Source: an uncultured Planktomarina sp.
GTDB lineage: Bacteria; Pseudomonadota; Alphaproteobacteria; Rhodobacterales; Rhodobacteraceae
Direction: 5' to 3'
DNA: 32,298 nucleotides
NCBI GenBank assembly: GCA_913047725.1
Contig: CAJWTH010000010.1
Span: forward strand, 1 to 32,298
Part shown: piece after piece, positions 16,898 through 25,872 of the stretch
Position numbering within the stretch: position 1 is the stretch's first letter
Layout: each line of letters opens with the position of its first letter
Position numbers and translations under genes: made by a program
The notes under the pieces: generated by a model
What the model saw: only the letters and a program-made list of their open reading frames with translations
Told to the model about the DNA's origin: nothing
Databases searched by the model: none

Positions 16898-19693
16898 CTA
16901 GTGAGCCTCCGCCCAATTTTGTCCAACTCCAGCATCCACAATCAAAGGCACATCCAGCTTTATTGTTGGGAGACTAGCTTTTTCCATTACCTCCTTCGCT
17001 ACCAGTTTCAGTTGATCCACTGCTGAATTTTCTACCTCAAACAAGAGCTCGTCATGGACTTGGAGAAGCATCTTCGCTGGAATGCCTGAAATCGCATCTG
17101 GCATGCGTATCATTGCGCGCCGAATTACATCTGCCGCAGTGCCCTGAATGGGTGCGTTTATAGCAGCTCGCTTAGCAAAGCCAGCGTGTGGCCCCTTTGC
17201 TCCAATTTCTGGTGTATGAATTTTTCTTCCAAATAATGTTTTCACATATCCATTTTCTTTCGCAAACATAACAGTGTCATCCATGTAGGTACGAATTCCA
17301 GGAAATCGCTTGAAATAAGTATCAATAAAAGCCTGTGCCTCAGCTCGAGGGATCCTTAAATTTCGTGCCAATCCAAATCCTGAGATTCCATAAATTACTC
17401 CAAAGTTTATTGCCTTAGCTTTACGTCTGATTTCGGGGGTCATCTCAGACAATGGAACATCAAACATTTGACTTGCGGTGAGTGAATGTATGTCAATGCC
17501 ATCAGCAAAAGCCTGCTTGAGGGTCCCTATGTCGGCTATATGAGCTAAAATCCGAAGTTCAATTTGCGAATAATCTAGGGCAACTAAAGAGTTGCCAGTA
17601 TCTGCCACAAATGCCTCACGTATTTTCCTTCCATCTTCACTACGGATTGGAATGTTTTGTAAATTAGGATCTGTGGAAGCTAGTCGTCCCGTACTCGTTC
17701 CTGCAATTGAATATGAGGTATGCACTCGCCCTGTTTCTGGGTGAATATGTTCCTGCAACGCATCAGTGTATGTTGATTTTAATTTGCTGAGTTGCCGCCA
17801 ATCAAGAACTCGGCCTGGAAGAACATGCTCCATTGCCAGTTCTTCAAGAACATCAACACCTGTTGCATACGCTCCAGTTTTACCTTTTTTCCCGCCAGGC
17901 ATGCTCATTTCATCAAACAATATTTCACCAAGCTGCTTGGGAGACCCTAAATTAAAACTGCGGCCTGCCAACTCATGAATTTCAAACTCAAGCGCTGCCA
18001 TTTTTTGTGCAAAACCATTGGACATCCGGCTGAGAGAATCCCGATCAACTTTTATCCCATTCATCTCCATCTCAACCAAAATAGGGACCAGCGGACGCTC
18101 TAAGGTTTCATATACAGTCGTAACTTTTTTTAGATGCAATTTAGGCTTTAAATTTTTCCAAAGCCGCAGAGTAATATCTGCATCTTCGGCTGCATACCTT
18201 GTCGCTTCATCTATTGAAACGCTGTCAAAGGTTATTGCTGATTTACCAGTGCCCAAAAGAGTTTTTATTGGAATTGGTACATGGTCTAAATATCGCTCAC
18301 TCAAAAAATTCATGCCATGATTGTGCAATCCACCATTTTGCGCATAGCTTATCAGCATGGTGTCATCGATAGGGTTAATTTTAATTCCAACACGAGCCAA
18401 TATTTTGGCATCGTACTTCATATTTTGTCCAATTTTCATGATTGCCGGATCTTCCAACATTGGCTTTAACATCCCAAGCGCATCAGTCTGATCCATCTGA
18501 CCTTCAACGAGCCTATCAGTTGCAAACAAATCATCCACTTCACCGTCACGGTGCCTTAGTGGTAAATAGGCGGCACTTCCGGCCTCGATACAAAGGGAAA
18601 TCCCCACAAGGTCAGCCCGCATATCGTTAAGACCTGTCGTTTCTGTATCAATCGCCACATACCCACGAGAGTATGCACTATCTATCCACCTCTGTAGAGC
18701 AGACGCATCACAGATTGTTTCGTACTTCTCTGAATCTATTGGTGGAGCTTTAGGTGACACATTGTTTTGTTCCGCCTCAACAGAACTTTCAATCAACGGT
18801 GCTTCCGCACCCATTTGTTCTGCTAGCCGCTTTGTAAGTGTCCGAAATTCCATTTTAGCCAAAAAGCTGAGTAGATCTTTGGGCACTGGATCCATAACTT
18901 CTAGATCATCAAGTGTGAAGTCCAAGTCCATATCACAATCCAGCTGTACCAAACGCTTAGATAGCTCAATTTGAGCTCTGTTATCTAGGAGGCTTTCTCG
19001 ACGCTTTGGTTGCTTGATTTCGTGAGCTCGATCTAGGAGTTCCTCCAGCGTGTTATATTCATTCACTAATAGAGCAGCAGTTTTGATTCCAATGCCCGGA
19101 GCCCCGGGTACGTTATCAGCGCTGTCGCCTGCTAGGGCCTGAACGTCAACTACCCGCTCTGGATATACTCCAAACTTTTCAACCACACCTTCTCGGTCAA
19201 TCAACTTATTCTTCATTGCATCCAGCATAAATACGCCGTCGCCAACCAGCTGCATCATATCTTTATCAGAGCTTATAATTGTACATGAACCTCCAGCGTT
19301 TCGAGCCTGAGTAGCCAATGTTGCTATTATGTCATCGGCCTCAAAACCCTCAACTTCCTTACAGGAAATGTTAAAAGCGCGCGTTGCGTCTCGGGTGAGT
19401 GGAAATTGTGGGACCAAATCTTCCGGTGTTGGTGGCCGGTTTGCCTTATATTTGTCATACATCTGATTTCTAAAAGATTTCCCAGAGTGATCAAAAATTA
19501 CTGCAACGTGGGTTGGGGCATTTGGTCCATTATTACCCTCAACATAGCGTTGCAACATATTACAAAATCCAGCGACAGCACCAACGGGGAGGCCATCTGA
19601 CTTACGGGTCAAGGGTGGTAATGCGTGATATGCCCGAAATATAAATGCTGAGCCATCTATTAGATGAAGGTGATGCCCTTTCCCAAATGCCAT
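16898..19693 (-). CDS. polA: DNA polymerase I
   Basis: A full-length 931-residue PolA for Okazaki-fragment processing and repair synthesis. The 5' nuclease domain begins LHLIDGSAFIFRAYHALP. The 3'-5' exonuclease domain keeps its acids (AIDTETTGL, NMKYDAKIL, YAAEDADITL), so proofreading looks intact. Polymerase motifs are A (VALDYSQIELRILAHIA), B (RRKAKAINFGVIYGISGFG, with Phe at the position that discriminates against dideoxynucleotides) and C (LLQVHDELLFEVE). AAGGA lies ten bases before the ATG. The 213 bases between its stop and the PLP enzyme start (16685-16897) are AT-rich with no gene or convincing terminator that I can see. Confidence 0.97.
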   Translation of the reverse strand: MAFGKGHHLHLIDGSAFIFRAYHALPPLTRKSDGLPVGAVAGFCNMLQRYVEGNNGPNAPTHVAVIFDHSGKSFRNQMYDKYKANRPPTPEDLVPQFPLTRDATRAFNISCKEVEGFEADDIIATLATQARNAGGSCTIISSDKDMMQLVGDGVFMLDAMKNKLIDREGVVEKFGVYPERVVDVQALAGDSADNVPGAPGIGIKTAALLVNEYNTLEELLDRAHEIKQPKRRESLLDNRAQIELSKRLVQLDCDMDLDFTLDDLEVMDPVPKDLLSFLAKMEFRTLTKRLAEQMGAEAPLIESSVEAEQNNVSPKAPPIDSEKYETICDASALQRWIDSAYSRGYVAIDTETTGLNDMRADLVGISLCIEAGSAAYLPLRHRDGEVDDLFATDRLVEGQMDQTDALGMLKPMLEDPAIMKIGQNMKYDAKILARVGIKINPIDDTMLISYAQNGGLHNHGMNFLSERYLDHVPIPIKTLLGTGKSAITFDSVSIDEATRYAAEDADITLRLWKNLKPKLHLKKVTTVYETLERPLVPILVEMEMNGIKVDRDSLSRMSNGFAQKMAALEFEIHELAGRSFNLGSPKQLGEILFDEMSMPGGKKGKTGAYATGVDVLEELAMEHVLPGRVLDWRQLSKLKSTYTDALQEHIHPETGRVHTSYSIAGTSTGRLASTDPNLQNIPIRSEDGRKIREAFVADTGNSLVALDYSQIELRILAHIADIGTLKQAFADGIDIHSLTASQMFDVPLSEMTPEIRRKAKAINFGVIYGISGFGLARNLRIPRAEAQAFIDTYFKRFPGIRTYMDDTVMFAKENGYVKTLFGRKIHTPEIGAKGPHAGFAKRAAINAPIQGTAADVIRRAMIRMPDAISGIPAKMLLQVHDELLFEVENSAVDQLKLVAKEVMEKASLPTIKLDVPLIVDAGVGQNWAEAH

Positions 19694-19914
19694 GGTTATC
19701 GTGTCCTTGGATTATTAACTATTAGGTTTGTGGCATGAAAATTTTATAGCTGCCAGTACTGCTTTCTATTACACGCACTTTATCTATTCTAAAAAAACTG
19801 CGTGCCGTTTTTAAAATAGTTCCACTAACTACGCTTTGAATAACGTGGACTTATTTTATCCTAAGGACAGTTTAATGAACTATGAAACCACCGCCGTTAA
19901 GAAATAAAAAACGG

Positions 19915-20094
19915 CTATACTACGTCCTGGAAATCCTTATGGACCATCCTTGCATCACAGTAGGGGCATTCAACCCAACCGTGCTTGTTCGAAATTTGTA
20001 GCCAAACCCGTGGATGACCCAAAGCTCCCTCGCCACCATCACATGATATGCGTAGTACATCGACAATTTTAGTTTCAGGTACTTGAGTTACCAT
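19915..20094 (-). CDS. CHCC zinc-finger domain protein
   Basis: A 59-residue ORF beginning MVTQVPETKIV. The zf-CHCC pattern is clear: Cys18, then GEGALGHPRVWLQI with His27, then GWVECPYCDARM with Cys43 and Cys46. This domain is shared with the NDUFS6 accessory subunit of mitochondrial complex I, and small stand-alone copies are common in alphaproteobacteria; a Zn-binding role is supported, and a role in complex I assembly is only a possibility. It sits upstream of polA on the same strand with 221 bases between, and diverges from the ABC ATPase gene across 99 bases. A GCCGTT/AACGGC hairpin lies around its stop codon but has no following T-run. Confidence 0.87.
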   Translation of the reverse strand: MVTQVPETKIVDVLRISCDGGEGALGHPRVWLQISNKHGWVECPYCDARMVHKDFQDVV

Positions 20095-20193
20095 TTTTTA
20101 AGCCTTTTGGTTGCTGTTGGGCTTAGCCCAGCCTATGTCCACACTCAAGGTACCAAAATAGGCTCGGCCCACAAGCTCTTTGAAAGGCCATAT

Positions 20194-21114
20194 ATGTCAC
20201 AAAATGCAATTGAGTTACGAGGATTAAAAAAAACCTATGACTCAAACAAAAAAAGTGATTCAAAAATAGCCTTGTCTGGGATTGATCTAGATATCCCAAG
20301 AGGAACAATTTTTGGGTTATTAGGGCCAAATGGTGCTGGAAAATCAACTCTAATTAACATTCTCGCTGGGTTAGTTAAAAAATCCTCAGGTACTGTTAAG
20401 ATATGGGGGTTTGACCAAGATGAGAATCCTAGGCAATCACGCGCAGCCATTGGAGTAATGCCTCAAGAATTGAACCTAGATCCTTTTTTTACACCTGGCG
20501 CATCACTTGATATGCAAGCTGGATTGTATGGTATACCGAGGAGCCAACGCAAAACTCACGAAATTTTACGGCTTATTGGGTTGGAAGATAAAGCCAATTC
20601 TTACTCTCGAAACTTGTCAGGTGGCATGCGGCGAAGGCTTCTTTTGGGTAAGGCTTTGGTACATAGCCCACAAATTTTAGTACTGGACGAACCGACTGCG
20701 GGCGTTGATATCGCACTGCGACAAATGCTTTGGGACAACGTTCGCCAATTAAATTTAGATGGTATGACAGTTATTCTAACCACACATTACTTAGAAGAAG
20801 CTCAGGAAATGTGTGATCAAATCGCTATTATGCACGAAGGTGAAATACGTGCGTTAGATACCACCGCCAATTTACTATCTAAGCTCGACACCAAAACGTT
20901 AGTGGTGCGAACCGACACTAGCGCCAAAATCAATCTGCCTGATGGTGTCAGCCTAATTAATCGAAGTGACGGGAGTATGGCCTTTTCTTATAGCCGCAAC
21001 TCAACGTCACCTAGTGAAATTCTTGATGCACTCCGAGCTGCTAATATCCGTATTATAGATATTCAAACCGAACAACCCGACCTTCAAGATGTATTTTTAG
21101 ACATCACAAAATAG
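20194..21114 (+). CDS. ABC transporter ATP-binding protein (YadG-like)
   Basis: A 306-residue ATPase of an ABC-2 type exporter. Walker A GPNGAGKST (44-52), Q-loop Gln91, signature LSGGM (141-145), Walker B ILVLDE (161-166) and the switch His198 in TTHYLEEA are all intact. The C-terminal 80 residues form the extension seen in YadG/CcmA-type ATPases. I start it at the ATG at 20194, with AAAGG seven bases upstream; the reading frame is open for 37 more codons but these overlap the divergent zinc-finger gene. No permease gene adjoins it: the next gene is on the other strand 15 bases after the stop. It must therefore pair with a permease elsewhere or act outside transport. Confidence 0.9.
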   Translation: MSQNAIELRGLKKTYDSNKKSDSKIALSGIDLDIPRGTIFGLLGPNGAGKSTLINILAGLVKKSSGTVKIWGFDQDENPRQSRAAIGVMPQELNLDPFFTPGASLDMQAGLYGIPRSQRKTHEILRLIGLEDKANSYSRNLSGGMRRRLLLGKALVHSPQILVLDEPTAGVDIALRQMLWDNVRQLNLDGMTVILTTHYLEEAQEMCDQIAIMHEGEIRALDTTANLLSKLDTKTLVVRTDTSAKINLPDGVSLINRSDGSMAFSYSRNSTSPSEILDALRAANIRIIDIQTEQPDLQDVFLDITK

Positions 21115-21129
21115 TGGTACTAATACTGA

Positions 21130-21504
21130 CTATGATAACATCCTTCCAAGAGGGCGCCCAGCTACTACATGTACATGTAGATGAGGCACCTCTTGCATCC
21201 CATCCTTACCAGAGTTTGCTATCAGTCTATAACCAGAAGCACCTTCGCCTGGCTCAACCTTGAGCGCGTCTGTCACCTTTGCAATTGCTCGAGTAAAATC
21301 CAAAATTTCTGCTTCACTTGCAACGTTAGCAAAGTGGTCAAAACATACGTAAGGCCCTTTTGGGATAACAAGAATATGCTCTGGGGCTTGGGCATTTATA
21401 TCCCTGAACGCTAGACAATGATCCGTTTCTAATACTGTATTATTCGGTATTTCTCCACGTAATATTTTAGCAAAAATATTTTGGTCATCATAAACATAAG
21501 CCAT
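21130..21504 (-). CDS. HIT-family nucleotide hydrolase
   Basis: A 124-residue Hint/HIT protein that hydrolyses purine nucleoside phosphoramidates or related compounds. The triad HxHxH is at His108, His110 and His112 (VPHLHVHVVAGRPLG), and FAKILRGEIPN and CLAFRDINAQAPEHILVIPK are typical of the N-terminal part. The ATG at 21502-21504 has GGAG about nine bases upstream; the 17-codon upstream extension looks like leader. It lies 148 bases past the adenosine kinase stop on the same strand, a pairing that would make sense for adenine nucleotide salvage, though co-transcription is not shown. Confidence 0.93.
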   Translation of the reverse strand: MAYVYDDQNIFAKILRGEIPNNTVLETDHCLAFRDINAQAPEHILVIPKGPYVCFDHFANVASEAEILDFTRAIAKVTDALKVEPGEGASGYRLIANSGKDGMQEVPHLHVHVVAGRPLGRMLS

Positions 21505-21652
21505 TTTTATGCTCTCCAAGTTCACTATAGTTAAAATCACTTCAAAATCTCGCAATGGTAATTAACTAGGCCTTCTCAAAAAACTAATATGCCTGTGAGA
21601 ATGAAAGCCCCAGCTATACCTTAATGGTAGCGTTCTCTCGTCCTATTAATTG

Positions 21653-22642
21653 TCAAATACCTTTTTCTTTAAGCATATCAGCGATGGAAGTAGCAGCGCG
21701 GGGACCAACGTGCCCAATGACTTCGCCAGCTGCAATACCACCAATTTTACCGCAGGTTTCAGGGTCAAAGCCTTGTACTAGTCCATACAAAAACCCAGCC
21801 GCAAATTGATCACCAGCCCCTGTAGCGTCAACAGGGGTGATCGGTACGACAGGAACATCCCAGCGCATGGCGCCCTGACAAATTGAAACTCCATCCGAAG
21901 AGCGAGTGCAGACAACCAAATTACAATCAGCCGCTCCCTGGGTCAAACCGTCAGTTAGGTCTTCTGTTTGATAAAGTGATTTTAATTCCTCTTCATTACA
22001 CAAGAAGTAATCTAGGGAGCCAGAAACTAAACTCCGGAAATCATCTCGATGGCGATCTACACAGAACGGATCAGATAACGAAATTCCAGCTCGCGCCCCA
22101 GAACTTTGGGCTTGATCCGCAGCTTTACGGAAAGCTGCCTTGCCTGGGTCTTTATCAAATAAATATCCTTCAAGGAATAAAAAATCACAATCTGAGACCA
22201 CATTTTCGGATACATCAGAAGGACCTACATCAGAAGAAATTCCTAGGTATGTATTCATGGACCGTTCCCCGTCAGGAGAAATAAATATCATTGATCGCGA
22301 AGTAGGTAATTCGGCATTTACAACTGGGTCATTTGGAAAATCTGTACCTTCTGCAACCATGGAAGACGCATAAGATAAGCCTAAATCATCATCTGCAACA
22401 CGGCCAATAAAAGCTGTACTAACACCCAGAGAACCAAGTCCCGAAATTGTGTTTGCCACTGAGCCCCCAGGTGTTTCTGTTCGCTCTTTCATAGCGGAAA
22501 ACAAAGCTGCTGCTCGATTTTCATCAATAAGCTGCATGATCCCTTTTGTGACGTTATTTTCAGATAGAAATTCATCACTTGTCTTAGCAATAACATCAGA
22601 CACAGCATTTCCAATGCCAACAACTTGATACTTTTTTGTCAC
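21653..22642 (-). CDS. PfkB-family sugar/nucleoside kinase, adenosine kinase type
   Basis: A 329-residue ribokinase-fold enzyme. PGGSVANTISGLGSLG (58-73) is the first PfkB signature and the second is PVDATGAGDQFAAGF with Asp278 as the catalytic base. The form of the N-terminus (YQVVGIGNAVSDVIA) and the GERSMNTYLGIS segment are those of alphaproteobacterial proteins annotated as adenosine kinase, which phosphorylate adenosine to AMP; another nucleoside or sugar cannot be excluded. The start is a GTG at 22640-22642 with AAGGA about nine bases upstream. It diverges from ogt over 197 AT-rich bases in which I see no distinct feature beyond likely promoters. Confidence 0.85.
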   Translation of the reverse strand: MTKKYQVVGIGNAVSDVIAKTSDEFLSENNVTKGIMQLIDENRAAALFSAMKERTETPGGSVANTISGLGSLGVSTAFIGRVADDDLGLSYASSMVAEGTDFPNDPVVNAELPTSRSMIFISPDGERSMNTYLGISSDVGPSDVSENVVSDCDFLFLEGYLFDKDPGKAAFRKAADQAQSSGARAGISLSDPFCVDRHRDDFRSLVSGSLDYFLCNEEELKSLYQTEDLTDGLTQGAADCNLVVCTRSSDGVSICQGAMRWDVPVVPITPVDATGAGDQFAAGFLYGLVQGFDPETCGKIGGIAAGEVIGHVGPRAATSIADMLKEKGI

Positions 22643-22839
22643 GTAGTTTTTTCCTTGAGTTTAAAAATTTAATTAAGTTTGAGCCTTATGATACGCAATC
22701 GCATCTACCTTATGTTATTGGAGGCGCCATCAATAAATATGTATGACTTCTATCAAATTTAAATCAAACAGAAAACAAAAGATTTTAGTTCTCTAATGTC
22801 GTATTAAAGATTACCATATTCAATGTTCAGGAGATTTTT

Positions 22840-23469
22840 ATGTTATCAGATCGAAGTGATCAGAATCGATCCGTTAAAAACATAATGTCCGCAAATCCAA
22901 CGCGCCAACATAGTTTATCCATAAGCTGCTCAGTAATGGACGACAAAACCTTCCTAACAGAAAACTCCAACATTGAAATTTACGAAGCATGCTTTTCAAG
23001 CCCTTTTGGCGACATCATAGCTCTAGGCACAGAACAAGGACTGATTGGATTGGGGTTTGCCAACGAAATTGGGCATCTGGCAGCAAGGCAAGAATTAGTT
23101 AAGAAATGGCGTCAGGTACGTTTTCGAATTTGGCCAGAGCGATTAAAATCTTGGGTTAATGCAGTCCTCACTGGTAAAGGACATATTGAAATGCATATTG
23201 TTGGGACAAAATTTCAAACAATAGTTTGGCAAGCCCTGATGCACATACCCTCCGGCGATATTACAACTTACTCTGAAATCGCAGAATTCATAAACCATCC
23301 CCGAGCAGTACGCGCTGTGGGTACTGCCATTGGGCAAAACCCACTGGGTTTTATTATTCCATGCCATAGAGTTTTACGTAAGTCTGGTGGCTTAGGTGGC
23401 TATCGCTGGGGTGTTAAATTAAAGCGTGCAATGTTGGTTTATGAAGGCTCACACAAAGGCCAAATGTGA
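22840..23469 (+). CDS. ogt: methylated-DNA-[protein]-cysteine S-methyltransferase
   Basis: A 209-residue suicide repair protein that takes methyl groups from O6-methylguanine. The acceptor is Cys175 in IIPCHRVL; the helix-turn-helix that enters DNA is in GDITTYSEIAEFINHPRAVRAVGTAIGQNP, with the conserved Arg finger, and GGLGGYRWGVKLKRAML follows. AGGAG lies six bases before the ATG. Relative to minimal Ogt/Ada C domains there is an N-terminal extension of about 45 residues without a recognised motif; an in-frame ATG at residue 16 or 33 could be the real start, but the ribosome site favours 22840. It is convergent with the atp operon, 175 bases away, with no convincing terminator between. Confidence 0.93.
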   Translation: MLSDRSDQNRSVKNIMSANPTRQHSLSISCSVMDDKTFLTENSNIEIYEACFSSPFGDIIALGTEQGLIGLGFANEIGHLAARQELVKKWRQVRFRIWPERLKSWVNAVLTGKGHIEMHIVGTKFQTIVWQALMHIPSGDITTYSEIAEFINHPRAVRAVGTAIGQNPLGFIIPCHRVLRKSGGLGGYRWGVKLKRAMLVYEGSHKGQM

Positions 23470-23644
23470 TAAGCGAAGCCCATTAAGTCTTAGGTTTGAA
23501 AGCGCGTGTGCCAGTATTTTTCTTTGCAAGGCTGTTCCGATTGAAAGCAATTTAAAAGAGAAGAAACTCACTCAAAACTATCAAATTAGGTTATCAAAAA
23601 AATTAAGGCTCAATAGATAAAAATTTGATCGACGCTTAGACGCC

Positions 23645-24202
23645 TTAATGGAAGTTTTTGTCTACCTGCGAAATTGAGTCATCAATTAACGTGTTACCCT
23701 CTGCGGCAGTCATCTGGTTCGTAATGATATCCCGTGCAGCTCCAACCGCTATAACAATCGCTTGGTCACGCACCTCTTTAACGGCCGAAGCTTCAGCAGA
23801 CCTAATTTGTTCTTCCGCAGCAGCAATCCGACGTGCCACTGAAGAAACTATATCCGCTTTAGCTTGTTCTGCTGCCGCAGCAGCTTCTGATTTTGCCGAT
23901 TCAATAATACGATCCGCCTGAACCTGAACGTCTTTTTGCTTCTTTTCATATGAAGCTAAGAGAGCCTTTGCCTCATCTCTAAGAGATTTTGCTTCATTTA
24001 GTTCTGCCTTAATGGTGTCCGCACGTGCATCTAGCATTTTAGCTAACATTGCCGGTACACGAAGATACAGGATGACCCCTATGAAACAAACAAAGGCAAT
24101 CGAAACAACAAAGTTCGTGTTGTAAAGTGTAAAAAATGGACCGCTAGCTGCCACCGCTGGGGACGCAATTACGCTAAGTATAAAAACAGATAATCGTGTC
24201 AT
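23645..24202 (-). CDS. atpF: F0F1 ATP synthase subunit b
   Basis: A 185-residue peripheral-stalk subunit and last gene of the F0 operon. The N-terminus has a cleavable-signal-like hydrophobic stretch (LSVFILSVIASPAVAASG) followed by the membrane helix (FVVSIAFVCFIGVILYLRV, about 31-49), then a long Ala/Glu/Lys-rich coiled coil that contacts F1. Two hydrophobic segments at the N-terminus are usual for the b subunit in this order. It starts three bases past the b' stop. The F1 genes (delta, alpha, gamma, beta, epsilon) are absent from the window, as expected where F0 and F1 are separate operons. Confidence 0.93.
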   Translation of the reverse strand: MTRLSVFILSVIASPAVAASGPFFTLYNTNFVVSIAFVCFIGVILYLRVPAMLAKMLDARADTIKAELNEAKSLRDEAKALLASYEKKQKDVQVQADRIIESAKSEAAAAAEQAKADIVSSVARRIAAAEEQIRSAEASAVKEVRDQAIVIAVGAARDIITNQMTAAEGNTLIDDSISQVDKNFH

Positions 24203-24205
24203 GAT

Positions 24206-24730
24206 TTACCCTTTCATCCGAGCCGTTACGGCAGCTGTAATAGTTTTGGCATCCGCCTGGCCACCCATTGAAGATATAATTTCTTTTGCCGTTAATTTGG
24301 CAATATCTTTGACGCTATTTATGGCACTATCACGGATCGCTGCTAATGCAGCTCCAGCTTCAGCTGTTCTAGCTGAAATTTCTAAATCTGCCTTCGCCAA
24401 TTCCGCATCTAGTTGAAGTTGTATTTCAGCTCGCATCGCAACATTTATTTGTTGAGCCTCTACACGTGCTTCAGCCAAGGCTTGCTCATAGGCTTTTTCA
24501 GCTTCAATAGCTCTTTGTTTTAAATCTTCTGCTTCAGCTAAATCATGTGTGATGGTATCCGCACGGTCAACCAAAGCTCCACTTATACGTGGCAGCGCAA
24601 TACGTGACAGAACGAAATAAATAACAAATAAAGTAACAACCAGCCAAAATATTTGGTTGGAAAACGTCGAAAAGTCTAGCTGCGGCATGCCAGGTGCCGA
24701 AGTCACTGCGTCTTGTGTCTGTGTTGCCAT
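24206..24730 (-). CDS. atpF': F0F1 ATP synthase subunit b'
   Basis: A 174-residue second stalk subunit. A short N-terminal leader is followed by MPQLDFSTFSNQIFWLVVTLFVIYFVLSRIALPRI, the b'-type membrane helix, and then a long coiled coil with RADTITHDLAEAEDLKQRAIEAEKAYE. The paired b/b' arrangement is that of alphaproteobacteria and cyanobacteria, where the stalk is a heterodimer. It is separated from atpE by 70 bases that fold into a strong hairpin. Confidence 0.93.
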   Translation of the reverse strand: MATQTQDAVTSAPGMPQLDFSTFSNQIFWLVVTLFVIYFVLSRIALPRISGALVDRADTITHDLAEAEDLKQRAIEAEKAYEQALAEARVEAQQINVAMRAEIQLQLDAELAKADLEISARTAEAGAALAAIRDSAINSVKDIAKLTAKEIISSMGGQADAKTITAAVTARMKG

Positions 24731-24755
24731 CTCAATTTCTCCAATGCCTGAGAGC

Positions 24756-24792
24756 TTCCTAGGATCCCCAAAGGATCCCAGGATCTAAGGAA
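24756..24792 (-). other. intercistronic hairpin between atpE and atpF'
   Basis: TTCCT/AGGAA (24756-24760 with 24788-24792) and GATCC/GGATC (24763-24767 with 24781-24785) stack with one A-A mismatch and one G-T pair between them, around a 13-base loop. The loop carries another GGATCC, which allows an alternative stem of GGATCC with GGATCC (24762-24767 with 24773-24778). In the transcript the stem starts about eight bases after the atpE stop codon. No T-run follows. It may stabilise or partly terminate the mRNA. Confidence 0.6.
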
Positions 24793-24800
24793 AGGATTTA

Positions 24801-25040
24801 TTAAACAGCGAACATTAGAAGGAGCGCAACGAGGAAAGAGAAAATCCCCAAAGCTTCCGCAAACGCAATGCCGATAAACATAGTAGCTGTTTGTCCGCCC
24901 GCCGCAGAGGGATTGCGCAATGCGCCAGACAGGAAGTTACCCACGACATGTCCCACACCAACGGCTGCGCCGCCCATGCCAGTACATGCTAAACCGGCAC
25001 CAATATAAGCTCCCATTTGTACAATATCACCTTCAAGCAT
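24801..25040 (-). CDS. atpE: F0F1 ATP synthase subunit c
   Basis: A 79-residue proteolipid that forms the rotor ring. Two membrane helices flank the polar loop [10 protein letters not shown] (40-49); the proton-carrying carboxylate is Glu62 in FAEALGIF. The residue after it is Ala rather than the Ser/Thr of sodium-coupled rings, which points to proton coupling. AAGGAG lies seven bases before the ATG, the strongest ribosome site in this operon, fitting the need for many copies of c per complex. A hairpin follows the stop. Confidence 0.96.
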   Translation of the reverse strand: MLEGDIVQMGAYIGAGLACTGMGGAAVGVGHVVGNFLSGALRNPSAAGGQTATMFIGIAFAEALGIFSFLVALLLMFAV

Positions 25041-25085
25041 TTTATTTCTCCTTAGATTAAAGTTTCATTAGTTAAAGTTCAGATC

Positions 25086-25868
25086 CTAATGGTGCGGATG
25101 CAATGCATCGCGCAGATAAACACAGGTTAGAATCGCGAAGACGTAAGCCTGAATGAAGGCGACCAGCACCTCCAAGGCATAAATAGCTGTAATTGCAAGG
25201 ATCGAAAGTGGGGTAACTACGATACCTATTCCCGTTGAAATTAAAACCAGAGGCGCAAATGCTGCAAAAACCTTGATAACCGCATGTCCCGCCATCATGT
25301 TACCCGCCAAACGAATAGAATGGCTTACGGGACGCACAAAATAAGAAATAATTTCGATCAAAGCCAAAATTGGACGGAGTATTAATGGAGCAGACGATAT
25401 CCAAAAAACAGCTAGAAATCCAAATCCATTCTTAACAAAGCCAATAATGGTTACTGCCAGAAAAACTGCCATCGCCATCACTGCGGTCACCGCTATGTGG
25501 CTGGTAGTCGTGAAGGCCATAGGTAGAAGGCCAAGAAAATTAGCAACCAGAATGAACATAAACAGGGTCATGATATAAGGAAAAAATACTACACCATCTT
25601 TACCAGTCACGTCTTCCACCATCTTGTAAATGAATCCGTAAGCTAATTCAGCAATCGATTGGCTACGGGTCGGGACTAAAGCACGGCCTCGAGCACCAAA
25701 AACCAAAATTAAGACTATAGTAGCAATCGTCAGTCCCATCCACAGCGTCACATTAGTGATGGTGAACCACTCAACTTTGTCCGCGCCAAAAAGTGGCGTT
25801 ACCTGAAATTGATCCATTGGATGAAATACGAGGCCTGCTTCTGCTTCGCCGTGGGATTCTGTTGCCAA
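25086..25868 (-). CDS. atpB: F0F1 ATP synthase subunit a
   Basis: A 260-residue stator subunit carrying the proton half-channels. It has about six membrane segments and the essential arginine Arg186 in [16 protein letters not shown]; the C-terminal [23 protein letters not shown] is typical. The start is a TTG at 25866-25868, four bases past the atpI stop, giving [21 protein letters not shown], which matches the family N-terminus; the first in-frame ATG (residue 18) would remove the conserved GLVFHP segment. AGAGG lies inside the end of atpI. Translation is probably coupled to atpI. Confidence 0.95.
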   Translation of the reverse strand: MATESHGEAEAGLVFHPMDQFQVTPLFGADKVEWFTITNVTLWMGLTIATIVLILVFGARGRALVPTRSQSIAELAYGFIYKMVEDVTGKDGVVFFPYIMTLFMFILVANFLGLLPMAFTTTSHIAVTAVMAMAVFLAVTIIGFVKNGFGFLAVFWISSAPLILRPILALIEIISYFVRPVSHSIRLAGNMMAGHAVIKVFAAFAPLVLISTGIGIVVTPLSILAITAIYALEVLVAFIQAYVFAILTCVYLRDALHPHH

Positions 25869-25872
25869 AAGC

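Noticed and set aside
21611-21635. tRNA-like word in the adenosine kinase-HIT gap (TTAATGGTAGCG)
   Set aside because: The surrounding sequence does not fold as a cloverleaf on either strand.
23470-23644. Plus-strand ORF 23426-23620 and possible terminator between ogt and atpF
   Set aside because: The ORF overlaps the end of ogt in another frame with no family pattern; the repeated GACGC near 23632-23643 is direct, not inverted, so no stem forms.
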